Source: JAFNAG01 sp963739235 (GTDB lineage: Bacteria; Acidobacteriota; UBA6911). From it: a DNA stretch of 64,000 nt. Of this stretch, positions 53,779 through 62,172 are shown piece after piece. The position numbers and the translations under genes are program-made. Under the pieces are notes generated by a model. The model was not told the origin of the DNA and did not search any database. It saw only the letters and a program-made list of their open reading frames with translations. Numbering within the stretch: position 1 is the stretch's first letter; every line of letters starts with the position of its first letter. The DNA is taken from contig CAVTZY010000023.1 of NCBI GenBank assembly GCA_963739235.1, positions 124,001 to 188,000 on the forward strand. Reading direction: 5' to 3'.

Positions 53779-55281
53779 GTGAAGTCGGAAAGCTGCGGCA
53801 TTTGCGGCGCAAGTGGAAAGAGGGAATGCCCTGCGATCAACGGGAGGATATGCACGGCCTGTTGCGGTTCTAAGCGGGTCAGCGCCATCGCATGCACTCC
53901 AGAATGTGAATACAATCCCTTCGGCATCAATTCCTACGATTTATGGCTGCGGGGCGATGGCACATGCCAGCCGAAAATGCATAAGTTTGTGGTCGATCAC
54001 CTGGCGTCGAAATCCATCTACGAGGAGGTGGGGAAATACGCCATCGGAGACAGGCCACAAGACGATGAAGATTTCGCTTCCGCCGCCGCGTTTCTGGTCC
54101 ACAACAAACTCTTCCTGGAGCCATATGAAGACGACAGATGCCTGGCGGATGTCTGGGAGCGGGAAAGCTGGCAGGGCCTTACAAACGACGAACGGATGAT
54201 GATTCAATGCCGGCGGCACGCCTATCCGGCCCTGCTAGAAATCCAGCAGACCCTAGACGACAAGGCTATGAGTTGCTTGGATTTGCTGGACAAGAGCAGG
54301 AAGCCGTTCGTTGTTTACGACCGCAATACTGCCGGCCGCGCGGCGCGTTTTACCCGCTTGCTGACCTGGATCTGCCATTACCCCAACTTCAGCCGCCTCG
54401 GCCCTATGGGCATGGAGCTGGATCATCCGCTGTCCTCAATCGTGATGGACGAGATACGATCGGGCTCCCTTCGGGAGGGGATCTCCGAGGTGGAGTACCT
54501 CAAGATCCACTTCGTTGCGGTCTGCCGGCAGGCAACGGCGACTGCCAAGCGGCGCCTGGAGGAAATGATTCGAAGCCTGGACGCCAACCCATGGATCGCC
54601 GCCTATGCACTTCGTGCTGATCGGGAGGAGATCGCCGGGCTACTCGCAAAAAAGCCTGAGTTTGAGCGTGAGCCTCCGTCAAGATCCGGGGAAGCGGACG
54701 CCCTTTGCTATGCCTGGCTGCGAAAAGGGGAATCCGAGGAAATCGAAAATGCTGCGTCCCCACAGATACGCTCCGAATTCCAGCGCGGTGGAGTCGGCGT
54801 GCTGGGACAAGTCCAGCTGCATGCGGACAGATTGACACTCACGTCATTCGGCGAGCAGAAATTCCGATCCGCGCGTGAAAAGCTCGAGAAATACTGCGGC
54901 AACCGGATCTCATTCACCATCGAATCCGAAAGACCTCTGAAGGATGAACTCCTCAAGCGATTCGTGGAAGAGGCGCGGGACGAAGATGAGCCCGTGGATC
55001 AACCCGACCCTGCGAATCAAATCCCGGCTGAAGTTCAGCGCACTCTGCTGCGGGACTTCCATAACAAACACTACCGCCAGTTCCTGGACGACAGCATCCC
55101 GGCATTAAAAGGCATGACCCCTCGGGAGGCAGCCAAGGATGAACATATGCGTCCGGAGCTCCTTTCACTGATGAAGGAACACCTGAATGGGATAGATCGA
55201 AGAAATCGAAAGGAGGGCCTCGACCTAAACATCGATTGGGTCCTTGGCGAACTGAATCTCGACGAGCTTAAGGCCGGTTGA
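53779..55281 (+). CDS. Cysteine-rich N-terminal hypothetical protein with MbcA/Xre-antitoxin-like C-terminus
   Basis: A 500-residue protein from a GTG with GGGAG upstream. The N-terminus MKSESCGICGASGKRECPAI, followed by CTACCGSKR and CTPECEYNP, is a multi-cysteine zinc-binding region. The middle is helical without known motifs. The C-terminus (HYRQFLDDSIPALKGMTPRE, then helices and NIDWVLGELNLDEL) resembles the toxin-binding end found in some SEC-C and MbcA/ParS-type proteins. Function unknown. It stands alone on the plus strand. Confidence 0.6.
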   Translation: MKSESCGICGASGKRECPAINGRICTACCGSKRVSAIACTPECEYNPFGINSYDLWLRGDGTCQPKMHKFVVDHLASKSIYEEVGKYAIGDRPQDDEDFASAAAFLVHNKLFLEPYEDDRCLADVWERESWQGLTNDERMMIQCRRHAYPALLEIQQTLDDKAMSCLDLLDKSRKPFVVYDRNTAGRAARFTRLLTWICHYPNFSRLGPMGMELDHPLSSIVMDEIRSGSLREGISEVEYLKIHFVAVCRQATATAKRRLEEMIRSLDANPWIAAYALRADREEIAGLLAKKPEFEREPPSRSGEADALCYAWLRKGESEEIENAASPQIRSEFQRGGVGVLGQVQLHADRLTLTSFGEQKFRSAREKLEKYCGNRISFTIESERPLKDELLKRFVEEARDEDEPVDQPDPANQIPAEVQRTLLRDFHNKHYRQFLDDSIPALKGMTPREAAKDEHMRPELLSLMKEHLNGIDRRNRKEGLDLNIDWVLGELNLDELKAG

Positions 55282-55558
55282 ATCCGGCATGAAGAATCCT
55301 ACGCGCGCATGGCCGCAAGACGCCTGCCTGCATTTGGAGAAAGGGAAGCGGCGTGGCCGTGCAGCTCATTACGCGCCAGGCCCGGAGTCTCCAGGGAGAG
55401 GCGCCAAGTCCGTAAGGAGCACGCCTTCAAAGCAACCGGGCAGAGGAATGCATCAGAAAGAATGCGTCAAATGCGACAATGGCGCATTTCTGCACGCCAT
55501 TCGATAAGAATGCACCATTTGGCGCATTCAGCTGGTCGGAGGCAGGGAGAATGAACCC
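55282..55558 (+). other. Intergenic leader with half-site array
   Basis: No gene recognised in these 277 bases. The right half holds the cluster of AATGCG/CGCATT half-sites listed separately, just upstream of the truncated helicase-like gene. Confidence 0.4.
55460..55529 (+). promoter_or_regulatory. Cluster of AATGCG/CGCATT half-sites (operator-like)
   Basis: GAATGCGTCAAATG (55460-55473) and CATTTGGCGCATTC (55516-55529) form a 14-base inverted repeat with one mismatch. Additional half-sites lie between them: AAATGCG near 55470, GCGCATTT near 55482 and GAATGC near 55508. The next start codon is 30 bases downstream. Confidence 0.5.
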
Positions 55559-55800
55559 ATGACGTCAAACATTCCCCAAGCCGTAAACGAACTGATTACT
55601 GAATATCGCCGATTCTTGCGCACCTCCTATCGCTTCTTGGATGAGCGCCTCCGCCGCCAGTTCGAAGACCACTTGGACCGGACAGACGTCATCGTCCGCG
55701 GACCCTACGTCACTCTCGCCCAGGAGTACGAGAAAGCCCGGACCCTCTTGGAACTCGTCCAAGCAGGCGTTCTGACGCCTGAACTCTCGAAGGCGAAATG
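55559..55800 (+). pseudogene. N-terminal remnant of a large helicase-like protein
   Basis: Eighty residues, starting MTSNIPQAVNELITEYRRFL and reaching RGPYVTLAQEYEKARTLLEL, look like the N-terminus of large DEAD/DEAH (DUF1998-type) helicases that I recall from genomic islands. After VLTPELSKAKW the sequence runs into IS91-derived DNA and the rest is lost. GGGAG lies ten bases before the ATG. The family call is tentative. Confidence 0.45.
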
Positions 55801-55975
55801 GCCATTTTGGCCAAGCAGCTTGCGGTTGCGCTCGACGAGGCCGCGCGGGGCGCGCGGGATCGAAAACGTCCAGAGGCGGTGGGGCACGGGCGCGAGAATT
55901 TCCAGGGTGAGTTTTTCGACGAAAAGCAAGGCGCGCCTGGTTTGGCAACTGGGGAGGAAATTCCTAGTTAGGACC
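55800..55975 (-). pseudogene. IS91-family transposase remnant (zinc-domain end)
   Basis: On the minus strand the frame reads LLFVEKLTLEILAPVPHRLW and TFSIPRAPRGLVERNRKLLG, matching the segment between the zinc-binding and HUH domains of copies A/B. It has diverged from them, and neither end of the element is present. Confidence 0.75.
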
Positions 55976-55979
55976 CCGG

Positions 55980-57332
55980 TCAGCTTTCGTTACCCTTGGA
56001 AAGTCCGAGCGCGCGGATGCGCTTGTGCAGGCGGGTACGTTCGATGCCCAGCGCACGGGCGGCTGCGGATACATTCCCGCCTGCGTCCTCCAGCGCTTGG
56101 CGAATGAGCTCGCGTTCGGCCTGGGCCCGTGTCTCCTCGAGGCTCGATGGCAAGCTATCATCCTGCGGAAGGCGGATCTCCAATGGAATGGTCTCTGCTG
56201 TGATCGTATCCGACACCGATAAAATGGCAATGCGTTCGATGATGTTGCGCAATTCACGGACATTGCCGGGCCAGCGGTAGCCGCGCAGCGCGGCAAACGC
56301 ATCGTCTTCGATGACCTTGGGTTTGAAATTATTGCGCCGGCAGAATTCCTCCAGAAAATATTCCGCCAGCGGTCGAATATCCTCAGGGCGCTCGCGCAGC
56401 GGCGGCACCCGGATGGGCACCACGCTGAGGCGGTAATACAGATCTTCTCTGAACTTCTTTTGCGACACCAAGGCTGCCAAATCGCGGTTGGTGGCGGAAA
56501 TGATGCGGACCGATACATGCAGCGTTTCCTCGCCTCCGACATGCTGAAACTCACCTTCCTGCAGGACGCGCAGCAGTTTAGCCTGGGAAGCCTCGTGCAG
56601 GTCGCTGACTTCGTCCAGGAATATCGTGCCTCCATCAGCAAGTTCGAACTTGCCGCGCCGGCAAGATGTCGCTCCGGTAAAGGCCCCTTTTTCATGGCCG
56701 AACAGCTCGCTTTCCAATAACTCCACCGGAATGGCGGCGCAATTAACCTTGATGAACGGACCGGCAGCGAAGGGGCTCTGGCGGTGCAGATGCGCGGCGA
56801 TGAGTTCCTTGCCCGTACCCGACTCACCTGATAACAGCACCCGCGCGTCGGAGCGACCCACCTGTGCGGCTTGTTCCACCACACGCAGAAAAATGGGACT
56901 GGCCCCGATCATGCGGGGCGTCTCTCCCACCAGCTCGCGCAGCCGGGCGTTCTCCTGTTGCAGCGCTGCTTGTTCCAGGGCATTTTTCAGCACCAGCAGC
57001 AGGCGATCCCGGCTCAGCGGTTTTTCCAGGAAATCGAAGGCACCCGCCCGCGTGGCCGCGACGGCATCAGCGATGGTGCCGTGACCGGAGATCATGATGA
57101 CCGGTGCCTGGTTGTCCATCTTTCGCAGGGTATGCAAAAGGTCGATCCCGTTGCCGTCCGGCAGGCGGACATCCAGAAGATAGGCATCAGCGCGGCCGCG
57201 CAGCAGCTGCCTCTGGAATTCCTCGACTGACCGGCAGATGACCACACCATAGCCGGCCCCCTCGAGCACCAGCCTTAAAGAGTTGCCGACATTGACCTCG
57301 TCGTCGACGATCAGAATTCTTTTCGCAGCCAT
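55980..57332 (-). CDS. NtrC-family sigma-54-dependent response regulator (NtrX-like)
   Basis: A 450-residue cytoplasmic activator. It has a receiver domain (MAAKRILIVDDEVNVGNSLR; phospho-acceptor Asp in AYLLDVRLPDGNG), an AAA+ domain with Walker A (LLSGESGTGKELIA), the sigma-54 contact GAFTGA (HEKGAFTGATSC), Walker B (GGTIFLDEVSDL) and a C-terminal Fis-type HTH (GNVSAAARALGIERTRLHKR). The start is taken at MAAKRIL; the upstream codons do not fit the family. It follows the NtrY-like kinase gene by 270 bases on the same strand, so the two probably form a two-component system. Confidence 0.92.
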   Translation of the reverse strand: MAAKRILIVDDEVNVGNSLRLVLEGAGYGVVICRSVEEFQRQLLRGRADAYLLDVRLPDGNGIDLLHTLRKMDNQAPVIMISGHGTIADAVAATRAGAFDFLEKPLSRDRLLLVLKNALEQAALQQENARLRELVGETPRMIGASPIFLRVVEQAAQVGRSDARVLLSGESGTGKELIAAHLHRQSPFAAGPFIKVNCAAIPVELLESELFGHEKGAFTGATSCRRGKFELADGGTIFLDEVSDLHEASQAKLLRVLQEGEFQHVGGEETLHVSVRIISATNRDLAALVSQKKFREDLYYRLSVVPIRVPPLRERPEDIRPLAEYFLEEFCRRNNFKPKVIEDDAFAALRGYRWPGNVRELRNIIERIAILSVSDTITAETIPLEIRLPQDDSLPSSLEETRAQAERELIRQALEDAGGNVSAAARALGIERTRLHKRIRALGLSKGNES

Positions 57333-57429
57333 GTTTTCGTTCTCTTCATTTTTCGTGACCCCGAACACTCGCGCCCGTATCGCCACACCATCTGCGCCAA
57401 TACTTGCATCGTGCTAAGATTTTTCAGAT

Positions 57430-57512
57430 TCCTTCCCTCGCCCTTCCAGGGCTCTGGATGGCGCGCTCACGACCCCGGGCGGCGCTTCGCTTGCCCGGGG
57501 CTACTATCCTGC
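57430..57512 (-). repeat. Dispersed palindromic repeat, copy 2
   Basis: Inverse-orientation copy of the unit at 4454-4534: ACCCCGGGCGGCGC, then GCTTGCCCGGGGCTACTATC. It is placed between the kinase and response-regulator genes, with a second GC-rich hairpin (GCGCGCCTCCGGCGCGC) to its right. The rest of the 57333-57601 gap holds no gene. Confidence 0.65.
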
Positions 57513-57601
57513 GCGCCTCCGGCGCGCCTCTTATCCGCCTTCATTCGTTGCCGATTTATGCGCCATTCCTGCATTCCTCGATAATAGGAACACATGATAT
57601 T

Positions 57602-58991
57602 TCACGATGGCGGAGCGGGCAGCAACAGGCGGAAAGCGGCGCCGCCCAATCGGCCTTCGATGGAAAACAAATCGCCTCCCGCGAGCAGGGCATTCTTGCG
57701 CGAGATCGATAGGCCTAATCCCATGCCATGCTTTTTGAAAGAAATGGCAGGCTCGAAGAGCGTGCTGCGCGCTTCGGCACTCAGCCCCGGACCCGAGTCG
57801 TGCACTTCCACCATAACTTTCCCCTCGGCGGCTTCGCTGACAGCCAGCACCTTTCCCCCCGCTCCCGCAGCTTCGGCTGCATTCTCCAACAGATTCGTGA
57901 CGATTCCTTTGACCTGGTCCGGATCCGCCCACGCGGGAGTGAGACCGGGTTTTGCCTGAATCGCGTAAACGACCTCCGGATGCGCTACCGACAGGAATTG
58001 AACGCGCTCCTCCAGGAGGGCATTCATATCGAGGGCCATTGGATTTGCCGGAGGCTCGGTGGCGAACTCCGAGAAAGCGCGCACACGCCGCTCCAGGCTT
58101 TCCACTTCCTCCACCACGACCTGGGCTGCCTGTTCCAGGAATCGCCGATCGGCTGCCGGCTGCCTTGCCAGGATTTCCTCCACGGTAAGCCGGATGGGAG
58201 TGAGGGAGTTTTTCAGCTCATGTGCCATCTTGCGCGCCAGCATCTGCCAACTGGCAACCTGGGTCAGATAGATGAGACGGTCGCGGCTCTGCTGGAGGTG
58301 ATCCGCGGTGTGATTGAACGCCCGGATTGCGCGGCCAATCTCATCTTCCTGCCCCGCGTGAAGACGGATTTCAAATTTGCCCCGAAGCAAGTTGAAAGAG
58401 ACCGGCGGTCAGATCCTGGATTGGACTGCTGATGCGGTTGGCAAAATAGATGACACTTACCAACGACAAGATCCAAATGATGGTGCTCAACAGCAGCAAC
58501 GGGTAGGTCAATCCCCGGTGCAGATCACGCCGGCCGAGGCTCGCCACCTTGTCGCGCGCCTGGCTGTACTGCCTGGCCACCTCCTGCATGCGAACGCCGT
58601 TCAAGCTTTTCGAATACAGCCATACATCCTCCCCATGGCGCACGAGGTAATTCAAACGGTCGCCCTCCGGATCCGAAAGCGTAAATCGTTCAGGATCCGG
58701 GCTCTCCCAGAAATGCCTCAATGTCTCCGGCCAGTTCGCTCGCGTGCCGGCGGTAAATCGCTCCGGTTCCAGCCGGCCCGCCTCCGCTTCCGCCTTGAGA
58801 CCTTCACGAGCCTGCCGATAATACTCCCGCGCGATGTTTTCCAGAGATTTGGAAGCACGATCCAGATCATCCGTCGTCATGAAGCCGAGGCTCTGCTCCA
58901 ACAACGCCGTGCCGATCCAGAGAATGGCTGCCAACGGCACCAGAGTTGCCGCTAGAAATATCAGGATGAGTTTGTGCCGAAGACGATTCAC
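57602..58991 (-). pseudogene. NtrY-like membrane sensor histidine kinase, one frameshift
   Basis: This would be a 460-residue kinase from GTG 58991 (AGGAT upstream). Its parts are a membrane helix (LILIFLAATLVPLAAILWIG), an extracytoplasmic sensor loop, a second helix (LLLLSTIIWILSLVSVIYFA) and a HAMP domain. The H-box is KMAHELKNSLTPIRLTVEE and the ATPase domain has N-box LLENAAEAAG, DSGPGL and GMGLGLSISR. The frame breaks near 58385 in a GGGG run: LFQLASG should continue KFEIRLHAGQEDEIGRAI. An extra G explains it. The genes before and after are intact, so a consensus error is likely. Confidence 0.88.
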
Positions 58992-59019
58992 GCTATATCC
59001 TGCAACGATCGGATCTGTC

Positions 59020-59637
59020 TCATGTGCCTGGAGCGCGAAGTGTGTGCCGGCCGCCACTTGCGTTCTGCTTCATGTCCACTAGCCGCAAGGGGCCGGAGAA
59101 CGCCTCCCAGCGGAGCGGCTCCTCCCGTTTTTTGCGGCTGAAAACGTCGATTAAGCCTGCCAGCGTCAAACCGGAACTGCTCTCGCCGCTTGCGCTCTCG
59201 CTGTCCACATAGGAGCACTCCAGCTTAACCGTGAAGGATTTTTCCGGGCTGAGCACCGGCAAAGGCAACTGCAAGCTGTCCAGGCACCAGGTTTCCGCGG
59301 CCGCAGCGGTTAAATGGGACGCCGAGCGCCCCGGAGATCCCGCCTGGACTACGGAAAATTTTTCTTCCCACAGATCATAACTCAAAATGAAACTCTGCTG
59401 CTGCCTGATGGTGGCTGAGCTTCCTGCTGTGAGGGTCAACGCCAAGGTGTAGGTCACAGAAGCCCCGTTGTTCAGCCGTTCGAGCGGCCTCCCTTCGATA
59501 AAGTGGAGCTGAGGGGCCGCTACGTGCAGCTGATTGCCCCGGCGTTCCACGGTGAGGGAAGGGGATTGAGCCAGCATCTGGAGACAAGCGAACCCCGCGA
59601 AACACGTCAGTAGGATGCAGTATCGGTAGGATCTCAT
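59020..59637 (-). CDS. Exported DUF4390-like protein
   Basis: A 205-residue protein with signal peptide (MRSYRYCILLTCFAGFACLQ, cleavage near LAQSP). The mature part is predicted beta-rich (SLTVERRGNQLHVAAP, ASVTYTLALTLTAGSS, SFILSYDLWEEKFSVV), as in DUF4390 proteins that precede NtrY-like kinases in other bacteria. It lies between the Omp85-like gene (nine bases upstream) and the kinase gene, so a periplasmic sensory or assembly role in that operon is inferred. Confidence 0.65.
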   Translation of the reverse strand: MRSYRYCILLTCFAGFACLQMLAQSPSLTVERRGNQLHVAAPQLHFIEGRPLERLNNGASVTYTLALTLTAGSSATIRQQQSFILSYDLWEEKFSVVQAGSPGRSASHLTAAAAETWCLDSLQLPLPVLSPEKSFTVKLECSYVDSESASGESSSGLTLAGLIDVFSRKKREEPLRWEAFSGPLRLVDMKQNASGGRHTLRAPGT

Positions 59638-59645
59638 GTCGCCCC

Positions 59646-60899
59646 CTAATACCTGAATCCCAGCATGAACACCGGGGTCACGTCATGAAGTCTTACCGGG
59701 AAGGCCAGGGATGTGAAAAAACCATCTTTGGAAGCCCAGCCAAATCCCAGTCCGTGTCTCACGCGGGCGCTTTGTCCTTGATCCCAAACCGCACCTACGT
59801 CATAGAAGATCTCAAAGGGACGGTAACGATATTCCAACGATCCATGTGCGACGCGCGATCCTCCAAGCGGCGCCACATCAAACTTGTTCCATCCCCGCAG
59901 CGTGAAGCTGTTTCCCAAGGAGAAACGCTCGAACAGCGGCGCGGATCCCGTGATCAGACCTCCCTGAAAATGAGCGCCGAAGGAGTTCTTACGCCTGGAA
60001 ATTCGATAATCGGCAGTCAGGTAGTGACGGGTGTAAACAAAATCGCTGTCAAGCACCCGCGTGGCCGTCCGCAAATCGTAGCCGGCGCTGAAATCCTGCC
60101 GGAAACCGCTGGGGCTCTGGATCCGGTGACGGTACTGAATGTCGGCGGTTCCCGCATAAGCCGTCTTCGTCCGGGTCACCGGATACTGCAGTTGAATTTG
60201 CTGAAAGCTCGTGCCGACACTCAGCTTCAGGTCCCGATGAGGAATCAGCGACAGCGAAGGTGAGAAATCCTGCCGCCAGCGGTAAATGCCGGGCACATCG
60301 GGTGCCTGCGCCAAAGCCGCCTGGGTGGCATTGTTGAAGGTCTGGTGGTAGCCATCGAAATCGAGCCGCAGTTGTACTACATCCGTGCCCAGCTTCCTGT
60401 TCTCATACCGCAGCCGGAACCCGGCATTGCGCTCCAGAAGCTCGTCGGAACTGTCAACGAGCCCGAAAGTGAAAACGCTGTGCTGGACGGTGATGGGAAC
60501 TTCGATGGCGCCGCTGAATCCCTCTTTGGAATGGTACACGACTGGCGGCACGGGAAATTCGAACCGTTTATAGCGGATCTGCTCGGTTTCGAAGATCACT
60601 TTGACATGGTCAGGTTTTTCTCCGCGCTTCACTTTGACCGTGACCGAATAGTCCCGCAATTCCTTACGCAGCTTCTTGGCCAGCTCGTCGGCAGCCTGCT
60701 CGTTGTACTTCTCTCCCACCAGCTTCTGCATCTCGTCGCGCAAGGTCTTGTTGACCTTGGATTCAGAAATCCCTGACAGCGAGACGCTTTCCACGTCGAA
60801 TCGCGAGTTGACGTTGGCGTCCGGCTTCTGACCGGCGGCCTGGATCCAGGTGGGCCAAAACAACATCAAGAGTAAGGGTAGTAAGGTTTTGTTTTTCAT
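59646..60899 (-). CDS. Omp85-like outer-membrane protein (BamA/TamA superfamily)
   Basis: A 417-residue outer-membrane protein with signal peptide MKNKTLLPLLLMLFWPTWIQ. One POTRA-like domain follows (FDVESVSLSGISESKVNKTL), and then a 16-strand-type barrel. Conserved barrel features are FSLGNSFTLRGWNKFD (the FTLRGW motif), IFYDVGAVWDQG and a C-terminal aromatic residue (VFMLGFRY). It is shorter than BamA, so closer to small Omp85 or patatin-less TamA forms. It heads the minus-strand operon with the DUF4390-like, kinase and regulator genes, suggesting the two-component system monitors envelope assembly (inference). Confidence 0.82.
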   Translation of the reverse strand: MKNKTLLPLLLMLFWPTWIQAAGQKPDANVNSRFDVESVSLSGISESKVNKTLRDEMQKLVGEKYNEQAADELAKKLRKELRDYSVTVKVKRGEKPDHVKVIFETEQIRYKRFEFPVPPVVYHSKEGFSGAIEVPITVQHSVFTFGLVDSSDELLERNAGFRLRYENRKLGTDVVQLRLDFDGYHQTFNNATQAALAQAPDVPGIYRWRQDFSPSLSLIPHRDLKLSVGTSFQQIQLQYPVTRTKTAYAGTADIQYRHRIQSPSGFRQDFSAGYDLRTATRVLDSDFVYTRHYLTADYRISRRKNSFGAHFQGGLITGSAPLFERFSLGNSFTLRGWNKFDVAPLGGSRVAHGSLEYRYRPFEIFYDVGAVWDQGQSARVRHGLGFGWASKDGFFTSLAFPVRLHDVTPVFMLGFRY

Positions 60900-60944
60900 G
60901 CCCGCCTGGATTGCAAGAAGAGCACCAGATCGCAAGTTATTCAT

Positions 60945-61483
60945 TTAAAGTGAGATAAACATTGGCGCGCCGTGACCGGGCATCACAGGTGTGCCACCGT
61001 TGCCACAGCCGCCTCTGACATACTTTACATGCTTCTGCGATTCAGACAGTGGAAAAAACTTTGCCACGAATGGCACGAAAGGAGAGAGGGGCCAACATGG
61101 GAGTGCCATTTTGCCTCTTCCACACGGGCAGCCTCCGGCCAACAGTCTGGCACCGATCTCCCGGGAAAGCGCCTCCAAACTGCCCATTTATGTCCGGCCC
61201 CGGAAGCGCTTTCCCGGGAGATTGGCGACAGACGGTTGCAGCACGAAGCTCTGCGCCCGTGTGGAGGAGCCAAAATTGCGGGTTATCGGCCCGCTCTGCG
61301 ATAAGGTCTCTCGGTTGCGGCAATGGCTATTCGTGCCATTCGTGGCTGCTTTGTGCTTGTATTGTCTGAATCACAGATCACAGGACCGCCTGCCATTTGT
61401 AACGCGGGTCTGCCGCCAGAAGAACCTGGAAATGAATCGGAAAGGCCATGAATCCAATTGACTCTGCAGGCAGATTCTGATAG
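60945..61483. other. Intergenic region with palindromic element
   Basis: Divergent region between the Omp85-like gene and the TetR gene. No gene; most of it is the palindrome listed separately. Promoters of both operons must lie in the flanks. Confidence 0.45.
61109..61275. repeat. Long imperfect palindrome, about 167 bp
   Basis: The two halves are inverted copies: TTTTGCCTCTTCCACACGGGC at the left pairs with GCCCGTGTGGAGGAGCCAAAA at the right, with small mismatches. The inner arms TCTCCCGGGAAAGCGC (61157-61172) and GCGCTTTCCCGGGAGA (61206-61221) match exactly. It could form a long cruciform or be a miniature element. Confidence 0.6.
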
Positions 61484-61503
61484 TTAACTATCCGGTTAGT
61501 TAA
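61484..61503 (+). promoter_or_regulatory. Probable TetR operator
   Basis: TTAACTA-TCCGGT-TAGTTAA is a perfect 7-base inverted repeat with a 6-base spacer, ending at the base before the TetR start codon. No Shine-Dalgarno is visible, so the repressor could be made from a leaderless mRNA whose promoter it blocks (autoregulation, inferred). Confidence 0.65.
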
Positions 61504-62172
61504 ATGCGAAAACAGACGCCAGCGAAATCTCTGCAGCGTGGATCCCGGCAACGCAACAGTGCCGAGACCCGGGCCGCGATTCTGGAAGCGGCGGGCGGAA
61601 TCTTTGCGGAAGTCGGGCTGGCGGGAGCGCGCATTGATGCCATCGCCGCCGCGGCGGGCATCAACAAAGCGATGCTATACTACTATTTCAAGAGCAAGGA
61701 CGGCTTGTACCGCGCCGTACTGGAAAGAAATGTCGAGGAGTTTCATCGCCTCGGGGATGAGGTGCTGTCCAGTGAGGGATCGGCCGGATCGATCGTGCTC
61801 CGGTATGTGAGCACTCATTTCAGCTTCATCGGCGCGCGCCCATACTATGCACGACTGTTTCAGCGCCTGATCATGGCGGGGGACCGGAGCGTGGAGCGCA
61901 TCGTCAAGCAGCACTTTGTACCGCTTTCCAGGAAGTTGATCGGGCTGATTGAGCGCGGAGTGCGATCCGGCGAATTCCGCGCGCTGGATGCGCGTCACAC
62001 GGCGATTTCGTTGGTAGCGCTCACGGTGTTTTATTTCAATGCCGCGCCCATGGTCCGGAGGATCGGGAACATCGACGTGTTTGATCGCGTGGAACAGGCT
62101 CGCAGAAAAGAGGAAGTTCTCAAATTCATCCGCTTCGCACTCTTCAGGAATCCGGAGGCCGTGGAACCATGA
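61504..62172 (+). CDS. TetR/AcrR-family repressor
   Basis: A 222-residue repressor. The HTH is typical: TRAAILEAAGGIFAEVGLAG and AGINKAMLYYYFKSKDGLYR. The C-terminal ligand domain (TetR_C-like) includes YVSTHFSFIGARPYYARLFQ. It overlaps the HlyD gene by four bases (ATGA) and sits directly after its likely operator, so it probably controls the efflux operon in which it lies. Ligand unknown. Confidence 0.9.
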   Translation: MRKQTPAKSLQRGSRQRNSAETRAAILEAAGGIFAEVGLAGARIDAIAAAAGINKAMLYYYFKSKDGLYRAVLERNVEEFHRLGDEVLSSEGSAGSIVLRYVSTHFSFIGARPYYARLFQRLIMAGDRSVERIVKQHFVPLSRKLIGLIERGVRSGEFRALDARHTAISLVALTVFYFNAAPMVRRIGNIDVFDRVEQARRKEEVLKFIRFALFRNPEAVEP

